A stretch of 5,830 bases of DNA from contig CAYMUC010000149.1 in the NCBI GenBank assembly GCA_964393535.1, positions 1-5,830 on the forward strand. The letters are read 5' to 3'. Every line of letters begins with the position of its first letter. The stretch's first letter is position 1. The notes under the pieces were generated by a model. That model searched no databases. It saw nothing but the letters and a program-made list of their open reading frames with translations, and was not told the DNA's origin. The DNA comes from CAYMUC01 sp964393535 (GTDB taxonomy: Bacteria; Actinomycetota; Acidimicrobiia; Acidimicrobiales; Ilumatobacteraceae). The position numbers were made by a program, and so were the translations under genes. Shown in pieces: positions 4,358 through 5,830 of the stretch.

Positions 4358-5563
4358 ATGAGCTCACGGTGGTTGTCGAAGCGTGGTGTTGGTGTGGTGG
4401 CTGCCGTCCTGGTGGCGGCCGTGGGAGGTTGGACCGTTGCGCGGGCAACGGGTGGGTCCGCCACGGTGCCCAGTGCCTATGTGGCACTGGATCCGGTGCG
4501 GGTGCTGGATCAGCGCGCCACTGGGCAGCCGTTGACCGCCGGGATGCCACTCGATCTGAGGATGGCGGGTGCCGTGGTGCCCAGTGAGGCGACGGCGGTT
4601 GCGTTGAACGTCACCGTGGCCGAGCCGACGCGTGCCGGGTATGTGAGTGTTCGCGCCTCGGACGCCTCGGGGCGACCGGCGACCTCCACGGTGAACTTCC
4701 GGGCAGGTGTCACCGTCGCAAACTCGACGACCGTGATGTTGTCGCGAACGGGGTCGGTGCGCTTCGACTACGACGCCTCGGGAGCGACGTCGGCTGAGTT
4801 GCGTCTGATCATCGATCTGCTCGGCTACTACGTGCCGGTCGCTGCGGGACCTGCCGGTCCGGCGGGTCCCGTCGGCCCAGCAGGTCCGATCGGTCCGGTC
4901 GGCCCCGTAGGCGTCGGGGTGCCCGGCCCTGCCGGTCCCGCCGGGCCAGCGGGCCCCGCCGGTGGTGGCGGAGCGAGCATCACCGAGTTGTCGGTGTGTG
5001 ATGGTTCCGACGCCGGCACTGTCGCCGACGAGTTGTGCAAGATCGGCATGACCGGGCCGGGCGGAGGGCCCGTGTTCTTCATCGACTACCTGGATCAGTA
5101 TCCGAGCTTCTGCGCCGCTGGCGACTGCAACTATCTCGAAGCGGCGCCGGCCGATGTCGACGAGGCGGGTGGTGACTTCTTTTCTCAGTGGTGTTCCGAT
5201 ACCAGCAGCCTGGTGAACCTGAACTCGTGGTCCAACCGGGGCGTCGGTACCGGACGTACCAACACGGCAACGGCCGATACCTCCTGCACCAGCGGCGCTG
5301 TTCAGGCGGCCGTGGACTACACGTCGCCGTCGTTCAACGGTGTCACCCAGACCGATTGGTGGCTGCCGTCGCTGGGCGAGTTGATGCTCATGTTCACCAA
5401 CCTGACTCACGCGGGCGTGGGCGACTTCGCCACCAACACCAGTTACTGGTCGTCGTCGGAGAACGCAGCGAGCAGTTCCTGGGTGGTCAGTTTCTCGGGC
5501 GCAGGAACGAACGCCAGCTCGAAGTCGGCGAATGGTCGACTGCGGCCGGTGCGTGGCTTCTGA
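4358..5563 (+). CDS. Secreted/anchored collagen-like protein with DUF1566 (Lcl-C-like) C-terminal domain
   Basis: This 401-residue envelope protein has a basic N-terminus and a hydrophobic stretch (about 10-28; VGVVAAVLVAAVGGW) acting as signal peptide or membrane anchor. Residues 39-161 are a beta-rich domain (YVALDPVRVLDQR, ATAVALNVTVAEPTRAGYVSV, LLGYYVP) of a type often attached to actinobacterial secreted enzymes. Residues 164-201 carry 11 Gly-Pro-X triplets in two blocks. Residues 207-401 match the DUF1566/Legionella collagen-like C-terminal domain: GPGGGPVFFIDY, YLEAAP, DWWLPSLGELMLMF, SYWSSSE and a final RLRPVRGF. Cysteines cluster in this domain, suggesting disulfides. In Legionella Lcl the related domain mediates glycan binding and biofilm adhesion; the same here is inference. 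ATG 4358 is chosen by alignment with the paralogue's start and signal; earlier in-frame ATGs (4232, 4340) fit worse. No Shine-Dalgarno is visible. It is the intact copy of a divergent duplicate pair. Confidence 0.85.
   Translation: MSSRWLSKRGVGVVAAVLVAAVGGWTVARATGGSATVPSAYVALDPVRVLDQRATGQPLTAGMPLDLRMAGAVVPSEATAVALNVTVAEPTRAGYVSVRASDASGRPATSTVNFRAGVTVANSTTVMLSRTGSVRFDYDASGATSAELRLIIDLLGYYVPVAAGPAGPAGPVGPAGPIGPVGPVGVGVPGPAGPAGPAGPAGGGGASITELSVCDGSDAGTVADELCKIGMTGPGGGPVFFIDYLDQYPSFCAAGDCNYLEAAPADVDEAGGDFFSQWCSDTSSLVNLNSWSNRGVGTGRTNTATADTSCTSGAVQAAVDYTSPSFNGVTQTDWWLPSLGELMLMFTNLTHAGVGDFATNTSYWSSSENAASSSWVVSFSGAGTNASSKSANGRLRPVRGF
4847..4960 (+). repeat. Collagen-like Gly-Pro-X coding repeat
   Basis: Seven triplets (GPA, GPA, GPV, GPA, GPI, GPV, GPV; 4847-4909), an interruption GVGVP (4910-4924), then four GPA triplets (4925-4960), followed by a Gly-rich hinge. 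This pattern supports a short trimeric triple-helix stalk. The interruption resembles the breaks seen in natural collagens and could act as a flexible joint. Confidence 0.9.
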
Positions 5564-5564
5564 G

Positions 5565-5830
5565 CTACGTCGCGCCCGACGGCGGGGTCGGGCCACAGCG
5601 AGACCGATGGCCAACAGAACAACGGCCACCAGGTACAGCGATGCCGGAGCGTCCGACCCCGTCGCTGGCAACGGTGGTGGTGCCAATTGGAGCGCCTGAC
5701 TGAAACCCACGCCGCTCGCCGGTGCGTACGCCGCCACGGTGTGAGCACAGCGCAACGCCTCGATGTCCATGTCGGCAGGAGCCATGACGGCGGTGAGCGG
5801 GGCGCGCTGGTGCGCAGACCCGGTGCGTCG
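5565..5830 (-). CDS. LPXTG-type surface protein, C-terminal end only, stop unclear
   Basis: The minus strand is open from the right edge and encodes ...MDIEALRCAHTVAAY..., then LAPPPLPATGSD (LPATG at 5657-5671), a hydrophobic segment (SLYLVAVVLLAIGLAVA) and a basic tail (RPRRRARR, ending near 5567). This is a complete sortase sorting signal closely like that of the left-edge gene (LPATG, Thr/Ser, Asp). Such proteins normally stop within a few residues of the basic tail. Here the frame has no stop and runs on antisense through the neighbouring gene to 4364. A TAG does lie at 5565-5567 but one frame off, immediately tail to tail with the neighbour's TGA at 5561. I take the natural end to be about here and infer a small indel or a read-through tail. 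The start is outside the window. Confidence 0.6.
   Translation of the reverse strand, partial: THRVCAPARPAHRRHGSCRHGHRGVALCSHRGGVRTGERRGFQSGAPIGTTTVASDGVGRSGIAVPGGRCSVGHRSRCGPTPPSGAT
5574..5593. terminator. Candidate hairpin terminator between convergent genes
   Basis: GCCCGAC (5574-5580) and GTCGGGC (5587-5593) form a perfect 7-bp stem with a 6-nt loop, starting 10 bp after the stop of the collagen-like gene. No T-run follows on either strand, so it would be a U-less terminator of the kind proposed for high-GC actinobacteria. It also lies inside the codons for the basic tail of the converging LPATG protein, so the symmetry may be partly coding. Confidence 0.4.

Noticed and set aside
4847..4960. 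CRISPR-like or satellite repeat
   Set aside because: The 9-bp periodicity is coding (Gly-Pro-X) with variable third bases; there are no spacers.
4364..5564. Very long open minus-strand frame across the collagen-like gene
   Set aside because: It is antisense to a well-supported gene and reflects high-GC codon bias (few stops opposite a GC-rich gene). Only its beginning, to the right of 5565, has recognisable protein features.

Overview
The window is GC-rich DNA that most resembles a high-GC Gram-positive bacterium, plausibly an acidimicrobial actinobacterium. The clues are LPATG-type wall-sorting signals, Thr/Pro/Ala-rich linkers, a small fasciclin lipoprotein, a beta-rich surface domain common in actinobacterial secreted proteins, and strong GC bias. 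The lineage is inferred from style, not from a marker gene.

Layout, left to right. (1) The 3' part of a plus-strand gene for an LPATG-anchored surface protein (2-877, 5' end outside the window). (2) Tail to tail with it, a minus-strand toxin-antitoxin operon: AbrB/MazE-like antitoxin (1240-1530) then a RelE/ParE-like toxin (885-1256), overlapping by 17 bp. Three abutting inverted repeats (1552-1586) form a candidate operator upstream. (3) A minus-strand fasciclin-domain lipoprotein gene (1681-2256) with a good ribosome binding site and a downstream hairpin terminator. (4) A divergent intergenic region (2257-2447). (5) A decayed stretch (2448-4295). It holds a broken collagen-like/DUF1566-type surface protein gene, disabled by an 8-bp tandem duplication, an amber codon and loss of its 3' end. 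This is joined at a GC palindrome to a headless alpha/beta hydrolase pseudogene that lacks its nucleophile elbow and carries its own amber codon. (6) An intact paralogue of the broken surface gene (4358-5563): N-terminal hydrophobic anchor or signal, beta-rich domain, 11 Gly-Pro-X triplets, and a DUF1566/Lcl-C-like domain. (7) At the right edge, the C-terminal end of a second LPATG protein on the minus strand, converging on the intact gene, with no in-frame stop where one is expected.

Nearly everything here encodes cell-envelope or extracellular proteins: two sortase-type substrates, a lipoprotein, and two secreted or anchored collagen-like proteins. The toxin-antitoxin pair and dead hydrolase are the exceptions. 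The region reads as an accessory surface-protein locus undergoing duplication and decay. No tRNA, rRNA, CRISPR array, transposase or phage gene was seen. The most notable points are the self-explaining 8-bp frameshift, the palindrome at the pseudogene fusion, the phased operators of the toxin-antitoxin operon, and the unusual three-part surface protein.
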